The translations under genes and the position numbers were made by a program. From Monodelphis domestica (taxonomy: Eukaryota > Chordata > Mammalia > Didelphimorphia > Didelphidae), in assembly GCF_027887165.1 (NCBI RefSeq), contig NC_077230.1, positions 22,305,200 through 22,369,199 on the forward strand: a DNA stretch of 64,000 nt, given 5' to 3'. Under the pieces are notes generated by a model. The model had not been told where the DNA came from and made no database searches. It saw only the letters and a list, made by a program, of their open reading frames with translations. How positions within the stretch are numbered: position 1 is the stretch's first letter; the number at the start of each line of letters is the position of its first letter. This document shows positions 52,190-62,819 of this stretch, piece by piece.

Positions 52190-53165
52190 CATTTTTTAAC
52201 CTAGGAGGCATTCTTGACTCCTCACTCTCACACCCTACTCTACCATATTTAATCTTTTGCCAATGCCACTCGATTTCATCTTTGTAAGCTCTCCCCAAAA
52301 CACCCCCTTCTATCCTCTGATCTTGCGCCCACCCTGGTGCAGGCGCCCATCACCTCCTGTTTGGGCGATTACCGCAAGTCTCCCCCAACCCGGTCCATCC
52401 TCCACTCCGCAGTGCAAGGGATCTTTCTAAAACACTGGTCGGACTATGTCACACCCTGCCCTACCCCATCCCCCAACTGCGCCCCGCCCCGCCCCCGCTG
52501 CCTCTCCACCGAATTCCTGCAGCTTCTTATCTCCAGGACCAAACCAAATCCTCAGTTAAGAATTCAAATCCCTTTATAATCTTGCCCACTTCTTTGCAGT
52601 CTTATGTATTTACACTGCACCACTTCCTACCTCCCTATGAATTCTGCTATCCAGTTACACTAGACACCCTGCGGTTCCTTGCTCCTGTCTCCATTCTGGG
52701 CATTTTCATTGTCCCCCCTGCCTAGAATGCTTCCTCATCGAGACCTCCTTCAAGGCCCAGCTAACATCTCGGGGGGAGCCTTTTCTAATCCCGCTTAATT
52801 CTGCTGCCTTCTTTATCCTGTATGTAACGTCTTTATACCTGATTATTTGCGTGTTTCATTCCCCCACCCCCTTCCTTTAGGCTGTGAGCTTTTTCAGGGC
52901 AAGGACTGCTTCATTGTTGTTGCTTTTTTTAAACTCCGTATGGGTTAAATACGGTTAAATATGGTTCCAAGGCAGGAGATCAGAAGGGCTAGGCAACTGG
53001 GGTTAAGTGACTTGACTAGAGTCACACAGCTAAGAAACTATCTCCTGTCTCCTGGCCTGGATCCCTATTTACTGAACCACCTACTCTCACCTTTCTTTGT
53101 ATCCTCAGCTTCTAGCACAGTGCCAGTCACCTGGTAGGTACTCGATAAATGTTTATTGACTGGCT
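52190..53165 (+). repeat. L2 3' end, sense, interrupted by a SINE
   Basis: CCTAGAATGCTTCCTCATCG, TTAGGCTGTGAGCTTTTTCAG, GGCAAGGACTGCTTCATT, then after the SINE CTAGCACAGTGCCAGTCACC and ACTCGATAAATGTTTATTGAC. Classic L2 terminus. Confidence 0.75.
52935..53080 (-). repeat. CORE-SINE, antisense, partial
   Basis: GGTTCCAAGGCAGGAGATCAG, GGGGTTAAGTGACTTGAC, GTCACACAGCTAAGAA. Inserted in the L2 copy. Confidence 0.75.
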
Positions 53166-53225
53166 ATTAAACATCTACTCTATAACACTGGAGCTAGTAG
53201 ATGAAAGAGATTTTTAAAAATCATA

Positions 53226-53435
53226 TTAGGTGGGGGGCAGCCAGGTGGCTCAGTGGATTGAGAACCAGGCATGGAAATAGAAGGTCCTGGGTTCAAGTTT
53301 GACCTGGGCACTTCCTAGCTGTGTGACTCTGGGCAAGTCACCTAATCCTCAAAGCCTAACCCTTACTTCTCTTCTGCCTTGGAATCAATACCCATGTATT
53401 GATTTTAAGATGGGAGGAAAGGGTTTTTAAAAATT
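53226..53435 (+). repeat. Marsupial CORE-SINE
   Basis: GGGGGCAGCCAGGTGGCTCAG head, GGGTTCAAGTTTGACC B box, TAGCTGTGTGACTCTGGGC core, GGAAAGGGTTTTTAAAAA end. Confidence 0.9.
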
Positions 53436-54499
53436 AATATGTCTGCAATCATAATCATAGGGGGGAAAATCAGGAAACTATAGGATTGCAAAAGAAAGTA
53501 TTATAAGAAGTCCAAAGGGGAAAGTATGTACTGAAAAAGGATCAGAAAAAGATTTGTTTAGAAATGGCACATAAATGAGGCCTTAAATGAGGGGTAGGAA
53601 TTTAATGGCACAATAATAAAAATAGAAAGGTAGATGGATGCTTTCCTGATCTTGAATGGAGGGTCCTTCCTGTGGGACAGGGAGCAGACTTCTTCTCAGG
53701 CAGAGGATTGCTGTTAATTGCTGTATAAATTGTACTACAGTCCAAGTCAGACTGAAAGTAAACTGACAGTGCACTTAGAATCTAGAGACAGAGCTCTCTG
53801 CTTATAAGAAATTTTGTGCAATGAAAGTAGAGTCACCTAGTTAATCGAGTTGGTGACCTTGTAAGTGAAAAACATTTTTATGATGGGAGTAGGAACCATG
53901 GGACCTCAGCCATGAACCCACTCTATGGTTTCTGACTCAGAGGTTGAATCCTTGAAACTAGAGGAAAGTAAACTCCCAAATATTAGGGAAATCCCATTGG
54001 TGGTTAGATAACCCAGATAGATCTCTTCATTGCTCCTAGGAAGAGGGCAAAGACCCCTTGAGAGAAAAAGCTATGAGAAGATCCACTCCAACAAAGAGCT
54101 GAGGGAGCTGTAAAAGTTCAAGCAAACCTAAGGAGTACCTGGAGCTCTGTGGCTCCTGAGAGTGGTTTAATGGAGCCAGAGATGAAAAACTCTGCTTGGG
54201 ACTTCCATAACCTGGAGGAAGTCTCTGAGGACCTCCTTTTCAGAGAAAACTAAATCTGTTAGAGTCTCCTGAAAGGATATGATCGTTGTCCCTTCTTAGG
54301 TATCTAAGGTGTGGCTATACCTGGCCTTTTAAAGATGAAGGCTCAACAACCAGTTCTAAGTTGGGGCTCTGACAGAGAAGCAGCAAAAACTCTAAAAGAA
54401 ATGGATTTGATAGGCTGGATATGTTTAGCTCCCTTCTGCCCAGCCTGTCTCTTGGGGCAGTCTGATCCCACCTTCCTAGAGGAGTCCCACTCAGATGAC

Positions 54500-56880
54500 T
54501 TCAGACTTTAGTTATGGGTTTCCCCAATCATCCAACCATTTGGGTGTGGGCTGATCAATTAGTACAATTTGAACAGGAAGTTGGGACAATTGTAGCTTTA
54601 GTAAATAATGTTAGTCCAAATAGACATTTTAGGAAAATCCAGAAGTCTTCCCACTGTCTTGATGGATGGGCAGAAGGGCATTATATCACCCCTATAAGAG
54701 AACTCTTGAGTGTAGCTCTTAAACCATGGGATTGATAAGAAAGTAATTGATGACCAGCCCATGGGAATTACTGTAAAATTGTACAGGGGAAATTAAGCAC
54801 CTTGGAATTTAGGAACCCTTCAGTCTCACCCAAACCTAAGGTATCCTCCAAAGCCTCTGCTTCATTCAATCATTCAGGGAGGCTACAGAGGGCAGTCCAT
54901 GGAGGGAAGGAGTGCTATGTGATCAATATTTGTGTGAGCCCTTTCAGCAGCCTCTAGATGTATTACTGTGGGTAGGCCAAATGGAAACCCTTGGTTATCT
55001 GAACCATCCTACATAGTAAACACCATATAATATTGGGTTCCTAGGGGGTTGGAAAATATTTCTTCTTTAGTGGAGATGAAGGGCTGGAGTAATTCATCAT
55101 CCCAGATCTCCTTTCAACAATCCCGTTACTTGCAAAGAAGGTAAATGGCATCTGGCAGCTTGCTGTAGCCTATACAGAGCTAAACAAAGTTAACATACTC
55201 ATCTCTAGCTTTATCTGATTGTAGAGGGGTTGTACCGTTGTAGACTAGGCCTAGGGTGAGTGGTATTGGACTGTGAACCATGTCAATGCTCTTTTCTCTA
55301 TTCTTGTGGCTGAAACGAGGCAACAGTTTTCTTTTAACTGGGAAGGAGTTCATTGTTCAAATCTGAAAGCAGCCTCCCCTATTGAGGCCATTGGCATCCA
55401 GACTGCTACATTAATGACATGATGCTGGCCAACCCATAGGAGGTGGTGATGGCTGAGTGCTTATATCAGATGATGATCAGATCAGATCAGATCTGAGCAA
55501 CATGGTATAGGAAATCAAACTTAAAAAATTCAGAGTCTAGTCTGCTCAGCCAAGTTTTGAGGAATACAATGGGTGGAGAAATTAAAAGAATTCCAAGCAC
55601 AGCCTGGAACAAAATATTGATGCTTACTTCCATATGATCTAAGAAGGAGGCCCAGAGACTTATTGGATTCTTTAGGTTCTGGAAAATCAATATTCCCTAC
55701 CTGGATATTCTGATGGCCCCATTTATGAAGACTGTATTCCTTTTTTTTTTTCATGTAGTATATAATTCCATATTGCTTATGTCATGATAGAAGACATATC
55801 ACACATACAATGGATATCTCAGGAAGGAATCTCAGGAAGGAAATATAGTGGAAGATGGCATGCTTTGATTTGTACTCAGACCAGTTCCTTATTTGGCTGT
55901 GGACAGCATTTTCATCATATGCCACTAGTAGTTATCTTGGAGGCTTGCTTTGCTGATAATGATTTAGTCCTTCAAAACTGATCATCTTTTTTTTTTTTTA
56001 ATTTTATAGTATTTTATTTGATCATTTCCATGCATTTTTCATTAAAGACAAAGATCATTTTCTTTTCTCCCTCCCACCCCCTGTGGCCGACGTGTGATTC
56101 CACTGGTATCATATGTGTTCTTGACTTGAACCCATTGCCATGTTGTTAGTATTTGCATCAGAGTGTTCGTTTAGAGTCTCTCCTCTGTCATGTCCCCTCA
56201 GCCACTGTAGTCAGGCAGTTGCTTTTCCTCGGTGTTTCTATTCCCTCAGTTTGTCCTCTGCTTTTGGATAGTGTTTTTTTCTCCTTGATCCCTGCAGATT
56301 GTGCAGGGACATTACACCACCACTAATGGAGAAGTCCATTACGTTCGATGATACCACAGTGTGTTTGTCTCTGTGTACAATGTTCTCCTGGTTCTGCTCC
56401 TCTCGCTCTGCATCACTTCCTGGAGGTCGTTCCAGTCTCCGTGGAACTTCTCCACTTTATTATTCCTTTGAGCACAATAGTATTCCATCACCAACATATA
56501 CCACAATTTGTTCAGCCATTCCCCAATTGATGGGCATCCCCTCATTTTCCAATTTTTGGCCACCACAAAGAGCGCAGCTATGAATATTTTTGTACAAGTC
56601 TTTTTGTCCATTATCTCTTTGGGGTACAAACCCAGCAGTGCTATGGCTGGATCAAAGGGTAGACATTCTTTTATCGCCCTTTGTGCATAGTTCCAAATTG
56701 CCCTCCAGAATGGCTGGATCAGATGAAGACTGTATTCCTGAAAGATGTAAATTAGGTTGTCCTACAGCTATCCCCTTGGGCCCTTTATAACCTAGCAAGG
56801 CCCATTTTTTGAGGACTCTGTCCATAAAGGTAAAGCTTTTGGCAAGCAACAAGGGACCAGTGTTAGGTGTCTGGAGTTAC
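54500..56880 (+). pseudogene. Broken ERV pol remnant (reverse transcriptase region)
   Basis: Separate frames carry RT landmarks: WQLAVAYTELNKV at about 55153-55191, RQQFSFNWEG near 55318, the active-site box as Y-I-N-D-M-M-L-A at 55407-55430, KKEAQRLIGFFRFW at 55641-55682 and, beyond an L1 insertion, PTAIPLGPL near 56758-56784. Frames change between these blocks and stops interrupt them. The box reads Y-x-N-D, so the first catalytic Asp is lost. The upstream part (53.8-54.7 kb) may belong to the same element but shows no recognisable gag. It cannot make a working enzyme. Confidence 0.6.
55742..56722 (-). mobile_element. Composite L1 insertion with an apparent 3' transduction
   Basis: The 17-bp sequence ATGAAGACTGTATTCCT stands at 55725-55741 and again at 56723-56739. 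Between them, read on the minus strand: a 5'-truncated L1 ORF2 end (frame 56629-56339 with RIFIAALFVVAKNW-type text, here KIFIAALFVVAKNW) and 3' UTR to a 13-base A tract (T tract at 55987-55999), then 235 bp of a different L1 3' UTR type (55986-55752), then an 11-base A tract. It splits the ERV pol remnant. Confidence 0.8.
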
Positions 56881-57689
56881 TTTGACATATATCATTGATT
56901 GCTTGCCTTCTCAAGGGGATAGGGGAGAGGAAGGAGGGAGAGAATTTGGAATTCAAAATGTTGAAAATGCATGTTATTCCCAAAGGAATCTTTGATAGGA
57001 TTTTTTGACTTTGAAATATTTCCTTTCTTACATTGATATGATTATATTAATTTCCTAGTATTATTTGGAAGTTTGAAAAAATGATAGTGAGTGAAGAAAT
57101 TTGCAAAATGGGAAAAGATTTCACTTCTAGACTCTCCTTCCAACAGCCAATCCACTTAACCAGTATTTCAAAAATAAAACTTTTGTTTTCTTAAAAAAAA
57201 AAAGTTAAAATGTCATTGGGAAATATTTAAAGAAATAAAAATATTTTTTTAAAAAAGAAAGAAAAGCAATTGCTTCCTTGGATAGGTTTAGCTCCCTTTG
57301 GCTTTTGATGCACCTCTTTGTATTAGTAGACCCACAGTGAACTTCAAAGATGCAGCATCACCAATCACATGGACCAGACTGTGAGACTTGGAGACTTAGT
57401 TTTTCTGAAAGAAGAACAAAAGACTTAGACCTTCTGGCTTTTGTATTCCTCTACATTTTTGTTTTGTTTTATTTGCTTGTTCCCACCTTTTAACCTTAGT
57501 ACTGCCCATGTTAAGAGGACTCTCTTGTAAAAGGTTTGAGGATTTCTGACATTTCTGGCATTTGTCCACATTTTATTTTTGTTTTGCTTTGTTCATTTTT
57601 GTTTTTTCCTTCTTCTCTCCCTCAGTATTACACATGACAGATCTGTCCAGTCATTTAAGTGGTAGTAGTTCCTCTAGAAAATCATTAGG

Positions 57690-58030
57690 ATGGGGGCAGT
57701 TGGGTAGCTCAGTGGATTGAGAGCCAGGCCTAGAGACAGGAGGTCCTAGGTTCAAATTTAGCCTCAGATACTTCCTAGCTGTGTGACCCTGGGCAAATCC
57801 TTTAACCCCCATTGCCTAGCCCTTACCACTTACCACTTTTCTGCCTTGGAACCAATATATAATACTATGGTATTGTATATATATTATATTAAGAAAAAAA
57901 CGTATTTCTCCATGTATAGCTACATAGCCTGGCCAAATAAATTCCCACATTAGCCATTTTCCATTTGTCATAGTATTGGCCAATATAGTATTGGTTCCAA
58001 GGCAGAAGGTAAGGGTTTAAAAAAAAAAGA
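57690..58030 (+). repeat. CORE-SINE split near its 3' end
   Basis: The head and body (GGGTAGCTCAGTGGATTGAG to TTTTCTGCCTTGGAACCAAT) run to about 57858. The tail (TATTGGTTCCAAGGCAGAAGGTAAGGGTTT, i.e. ending GGCAGAAGGTAAGGGTTT) resumes at about 57986. The 130 bp between includes text also found at 59098-59174. Confidence 0.7.
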
Positions 58031-58114
58031 AAAAGAAAAGCATTAGGATCTTGCCACCAAGTAGAGGCATTGTGATGTAACCATCATTTCCCTGATATGA
58101 TTCTTCCTCCCAAC

Positions 58115-59000
58115 AAATTTGATTGACTCTATCTTCCCTGATCCAACTTCCTGATCTGTTTTCTTCTCTGTTTCTTCTCCCACAGTTCTTTCTCTTGATC
58201 TGGATGGCATTCTTTATCATAAGACCATCAAGATTGTCCTGGATCATTGCATTGCTACTAGTAGCAGAGTCGATTACATTTGAGTGGTCCACAATGTTTC
58301 TGTTATTGTATATAATGTTCTCCTGGTTCTGCTCTTCTCACTCTGCATCAGTTCATGTAGGCTTTTCCAGTTCATATAGAAATAAAGCAGTTTGGGAGGG
58401 GGGAGGGAAGAAAAGAAAATGATCTTTGTTTCCAATGAATAGTGTTTGGAAATGACCAAATAAAAATAAAAATAAAAAAAAGAAATAAAGCAGTTCATCA
58501 TTCCTTATAGCACAATAGTATTCCATCACCATCATATACCACAATTTGTTCAGCCATTTCCCAATTAATGGACACCTCCTCATTTCCCAATTTTTTGCTA
58601 CCACAAAGGGCATGGCTATGAATAATTTTGCACAACTGTTTTTTATCTCTGGGGTACGAAGCTAGTAGTGGTATTGCTGGATCAAAGGGCATGCATTCTT
58701 TTAAAGCCTTTTGGGTATAATTCCAAATTGCCTTCCAGAATGGTTGGATCAGTTCACAACTACATTAGCAATGCATTAGTGTACCAATTTTGTCACATCC
58801 CTTCCAACATTTATTATTTTCCTTTACTGTCATATTGGCCAATCTGCTAGGTATAAGGTAGAACCTCAGAGTTGTTTTGATTTGCATTTCTCTAATTAGG
58901 AGGGATTTAGAACACATGTTCATATGATTATTGATAGTTTTAATTTCTCCATCTGAAAACTGCCTATTCACATCCTTTAGCCATTTGTCAATTGGGGATA
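58115..59000 (-). mobile_element. L1 3' portion, antisense
   Basis: Minus-strand ORF2 C-terminal text in several frames ([42 protein letters not shown]) and the TCCTGGTTCTGCTC..CTCTGCATCA region. More decayed than the copies at 40.1 and 56.0 kb; interrupted by an A/T-rich piece at about 58,385-58,490. Confidence 0.75.
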
Positions 59001-59029
59001 TCATGATATTTTTTTAAGTCTATCATTTT

Positions 59030-59625
59030 TTATTTTTCATATAGCAAGAATTTTTAAATTAACCTGTTCTTCCCATTACACCTCCCCATTATAGGTTAGA
59101 TTATATTAAGGAAAAAAAAACATTTCTCCATGTATAGCTACATAGCCTGGCCACATAAATTCCCAAATTAACCATGTCTGAAAATATCTGTTATATCTCT
59201 TTCTGTATTTTAAGCTCAGCACTTCTATTATAGAGTATGGCATGTTTTATCTTCATTCTTTTGGTCTCATGATTTATAAATGCATTGATCAGAGTTCTAA
59301 AGTCTTTCAAAGTTGTTTTTCTTCAATAATGTTATTATAATACAGATTTTTCTCCTAATTTTGTTCACTTCATTTTGCTTCATTTAAGATCTTTTCAGTT
59401 TTCTCTGAAATTGTCCATTTCATAATTTCTTATGTTACAATAACATTCCATTTTGTATTCATATATCACAAATCATTTGTGGGAGAGGAATGGCTTGATT
59501 TTCAATTTTGGGTTATCACAAAAAAGAGCTATAGTTATAAATATTTTTGTATATCCTTTTCCTCTTTTTTGATTTATTTGGGACATAGGCCTAGTAGTAG
59601 TAGAGCTAAGTCAAAGGGTATTGTT
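59030..59625 (-). mobile_element. Older L1 3' end, antisense
   Basis: CATTTCTCCATGTATAGCTAC, AATAACATTCCATTTTGTATT, GGGAGAGGAATGGCTTGATT, GGGACATAGGCCTAGTAGTAG. Strongly diverged L1 3' UTR and ORF2 end. Confidence 0.65.
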
Positions 59626-59629
59626 ACTT

Positions 59630-59790
59630 AACCTCTGTTCCACTTTCTAGGTCTAGAAAATGGACATAATGATAGTAACTACTCCCTAGATTGTTGTGAG
59701 GATAAAATGAGACAATATTTGCAAAGCACTCTGCAAAATTTAAACCATTATGTAAATGCTAGCAATTATTAGCTACTATAGAATTATTAA
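59630..59790 (+). repeat. MIR/MAR1 3' half
   Basis: AACCTCTGTTCCACTTTC then ATTGTTGTGAGGATAAAATGA and GCAAAGCACTCTGCAAA, ATGTAAATGCTAGCAATTATT. Confidence 0.7.
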
Positions 59791-60212
59791 AAAAACCACC
59801 ATTTTATAGACAGGTTTAAATAACTGAAGACATAATTACTCAGATTGAACCCTGCTAATATTATAAAAATGGCAGTATTTCCTTTGTTAATTTGTTGGTT
59901 CAGTACCATACCACACAACCAAAAATCACTTTATAGAGCTAGGAAAAATAATTTCAATTCATGTGGAAAAGTAAAAGTTAAGAGAATCTGAAAGGCTATC
60001 ATAAAAAAAAAGTAAGAAGAAAGGGAATGTAGTAATCCCAGATTCCAAACTATGTTACAAAGCAGTAATCATCAAAACTATTTGGAACTGGTTTAAAACT
60101 AGTAAAGTTGATTAGTGGAACAGATTAAGTACAAAAGATCCAGAAATAAATCAACACAATAATATATTGTTTGATAAACCCAAGGATCCCAATTCCTGGT
60201 GCAAAAGAGCTA

Positions 60213-60213
<1 letters not shown>

Positions 60214-60254
<41 letters not shown>
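60214..60254. repeat. (TG)n microsatellite
   Basis: About 20 uninterrupted TG units, 41 bp. Confidence 0.95.
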
Positions 60255-60256
<2 letters not shown>

Positions 60257-61311
60257 GTAAAACAAAAGAAAATGTCATATAACATCATATATTTTTGTAT
60301 ATATAGATCTTTTCCCTCTTGCTTTGATTTCTTTGGAAACTACTGGGAAAACCAAAAAGGAATCTGGTAGAAATTGAGTCAAAATCAACATGTTGGACCA
60401 TTTACCATAATCAGCTCCAAATGGACATGGGGCCTAGAGAGAAAAGGTCATTCATTCATTAACAAATTAGAAGAGCAAATAAGGAGATAGCCTTCAAAAC
60501 TATTGATAAAAGGAGAGTTCTTGACTAAACAAGACAGAAAAGATCATAGGAGATAGGACAATTTGATTATACAAAATTGAATGTTTTTTGTCCAAATAAA
60601 ATACATTTAATTAGAATTAGGACAAAGAGTTAATTTTAAAAAACTTCAACAAAATCATCTGATAAACAGATCATTGATTCAAGTATATAATAGACAAATG
60701 GTCAAAGGATATAATTAGTCACTTCTTAAAAAAATAAAGACTAGCTTTTGACAACCATGTGAAAAAATGGTCTAAACCATTATTAATTAGACAAATGTAA
60801 TTTTAAGAAACTCTGATGCTTTACATCATATTAAGAAAGATGGCAAAAAGCAAAATGAGAATTCTTGGAAGGACTGCTGGAAGACAGTCATACCAAGGCC
60901 TTGTTGGTTGGGCTGTGAGCTAGTTCAATTCTAGAAAGTGATTGTAACTATACCCCAAAAGTCACAACAATATCACTACTAAATATTATCCCCAAAAATC
61001 AAAGAAAGAGAGAGGATCATATATACAAAATACTTAAAGCAGCACTTTTCATTTTAGGAAAGAATTGGAATCTAAGGGGATGTCCATTAATTGTAAAAGA
61101 GTAGAACAAATTATAGCATATGAATACAATGGAATTTTATTATCCAGTAAAGAAATGATAAAAGGGAAAATTCAGAGAAACCTTGAAAATTAATGTGAAT
61201 TAATACTAGGTGAAATGATAAGAAACAAGAGAACAATCTGCATGACTACAGCCTTGTAAAGGAAAAGAACTGTGGAAAATTTAAGGATTATGATCAAGAA
61301 ATGACTAATCA

Positions 61312-61510
61312 TAGGGACAGCTAGGTAACTCAGTAGATAGAGAGCCAGGCCTGGAGACTAGAGGTCCTGGGTTCAAATTTGACCTCAGACACTTCCTATC
61401 TATATGACTATGAGCAAGCCACTTAATCCCAATTGCCTACCCTTTATCACTCTTCTGCCTTGGAACTAGTACTTACTATTAATTTCAAGTAAGAGTTAAA
61501 AAAAAAATAA
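61312..61510 (+). repeat. Marsupial CORE-SINE
   Basis: GGGACAGCTAGGTAACTCAG head, GGGTTCAAATTTGACC B box, and the full body with A-rich tail. Confidence 0.85.
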
Positions 61511-61804
61511 AAAGAAATGACTAATCATGCTAATCATGACTCCAGAAGACTCAAAATGGATGAAATATGCCTCTAATATCCTGGTATAGAAATTTTGGGC
61601 TAGAAGCATGAAATGAGATGCACATTTTCAGTTAACTACCAAAATGTAACTCTGTTATAAGGTAGTATGTTTATTTCTTAGGAGAGCAAAAGTTTAGAAA
61701 AAGATACAAACAAGCAAATTTGTATGTTGTAACTACTATGTAAAATTTGAAACATATATGTATGTATAATACATATTTATGTAATGTCACTTCAAAGTGG
61801 CAAT

Positions 61805-61938
61805 TGACAAAGTGGCAATGGGGGTTGAGTGACTTGCTCAGGGTCATACAACTAGGAAGTGTCTAAGGTCAAATTTGAACCCAGGACATCCTATCTCCAG
61901 GGCTGGCTCTTAATCCACTGAGCCACCTACTTGCCCTC
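61805..61938 (-). repeat. CORE-SINE, antisense, partial
   Basis: GCAATGGGGGTTGAGTGACTT through TCCACTGAGCCACCTACTTG. Lacks the 3' tail. Confidence 0.8.
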
Positions 61939-61959
61939 AGCAATGGGATCTTGAATAGA

Positions 61960-62810
61960 AACTATTTTGCAGCCATTCCTTGAGGAAGTTGTGAAGAGTT
62001 TTAATTATCATCTGTGAAGAGATTAAAGATTTCCTTGATACTCTTAAGTCAGTGACAGAGACTGAGTCCCCAAACTTCAATCCTGGTGCCCCATTTGAGC
62101 TGTCCCTTTGCCCCAAACAGGGGAAGGAGGAAGCACTCCCATTGGTTTCCTGGGCAGAGGGCAGGTCATGTGAGAAATGTCCTCAGGTCCTGTGGAGAGG
62201 GGGAGGAGAGCAGCCCCCTCTGGCAATCATGTCAACATGGCTCTAGGTAGAGTCTGTGAAGAGATTGAATTTATTACTGTGGAAGAGGCATGAAGAAAGA
62301 GAGGATTTACAAGCCAAGCCAAGCATGCAAACCAAAGTAAAGGACCTGACCTGTCAATCAAGGTGTTCATTCCAAAATAATGTTCCCAGAAAAGGCAGTT
62401 GGGAGCCTGGCCAGAGGAGATGAACTGAGACTTTGGCTCTGGGTTACTGACCAAGAGAGAAACTTCTCTGGGGGTTACTGACCAAGGGGGGCTGGCTTCG
62501 TCTGTCCTAGGTTGAAAGGACCTTTGGGGGGGGGGAGGAGCTTCTGGAATTAATCTGAGAAGAAATTAACTTTTGTTGGTGGCTTTGTGTAATCGAAGAA
62601 GAAAGAAGATTTAACAGTTGTCCTCCATCTCTCCGACTTTCTCTGAGTCACAGTTGTGACAAGACTGACATTTCCTAAAACCTTCATAACCCTTCCCTGT
62701 AGATTAGGGACAAACCTCATCCCTCTCACCTCAATCCCCATCCTCTTGTTCCCAATAAACCCCTTTACTTGAGAAAAGAAGAGTAAAGAATATTTCTCTG
62801 AAATCTCATA
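61960..62810 (+). mobile_element. ERV LTR-like segment
   Basis: Ends in a classic LTR-type polyadenylation block, TTCCCAATAAACCCCTTTAC (AATAAA at 62753-62758), after a C-rich U3/R-like stretch. It contains a direct 14-bp repeat TCTGTGAAGAGATT near 62011 and 62249 and GGGTTACTGACCAAG twice near 62440-62490. Exact ends and any TATA box are not clear. Confidence 0.5.
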
Positions 62811-62819
62811 ATTCCCCTG

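Larger units (their letters stand above)
59880..61780 (+). mobile_element. Decayed L1 ORF2 and 3' end, sense, with GT repeat and SINE inside
   Basis: ORF2-type text (AACTATGTTACAAAGCAGTAA, GGACCATTTACCATAATCAG, ATGGTCAAAGGATATAATTAG) runs to about 61,300, many frames broken. A (GT)n tract lies at 60214-60254 and a CORE-SINE at 61312-61505. Confidence 0.65.
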
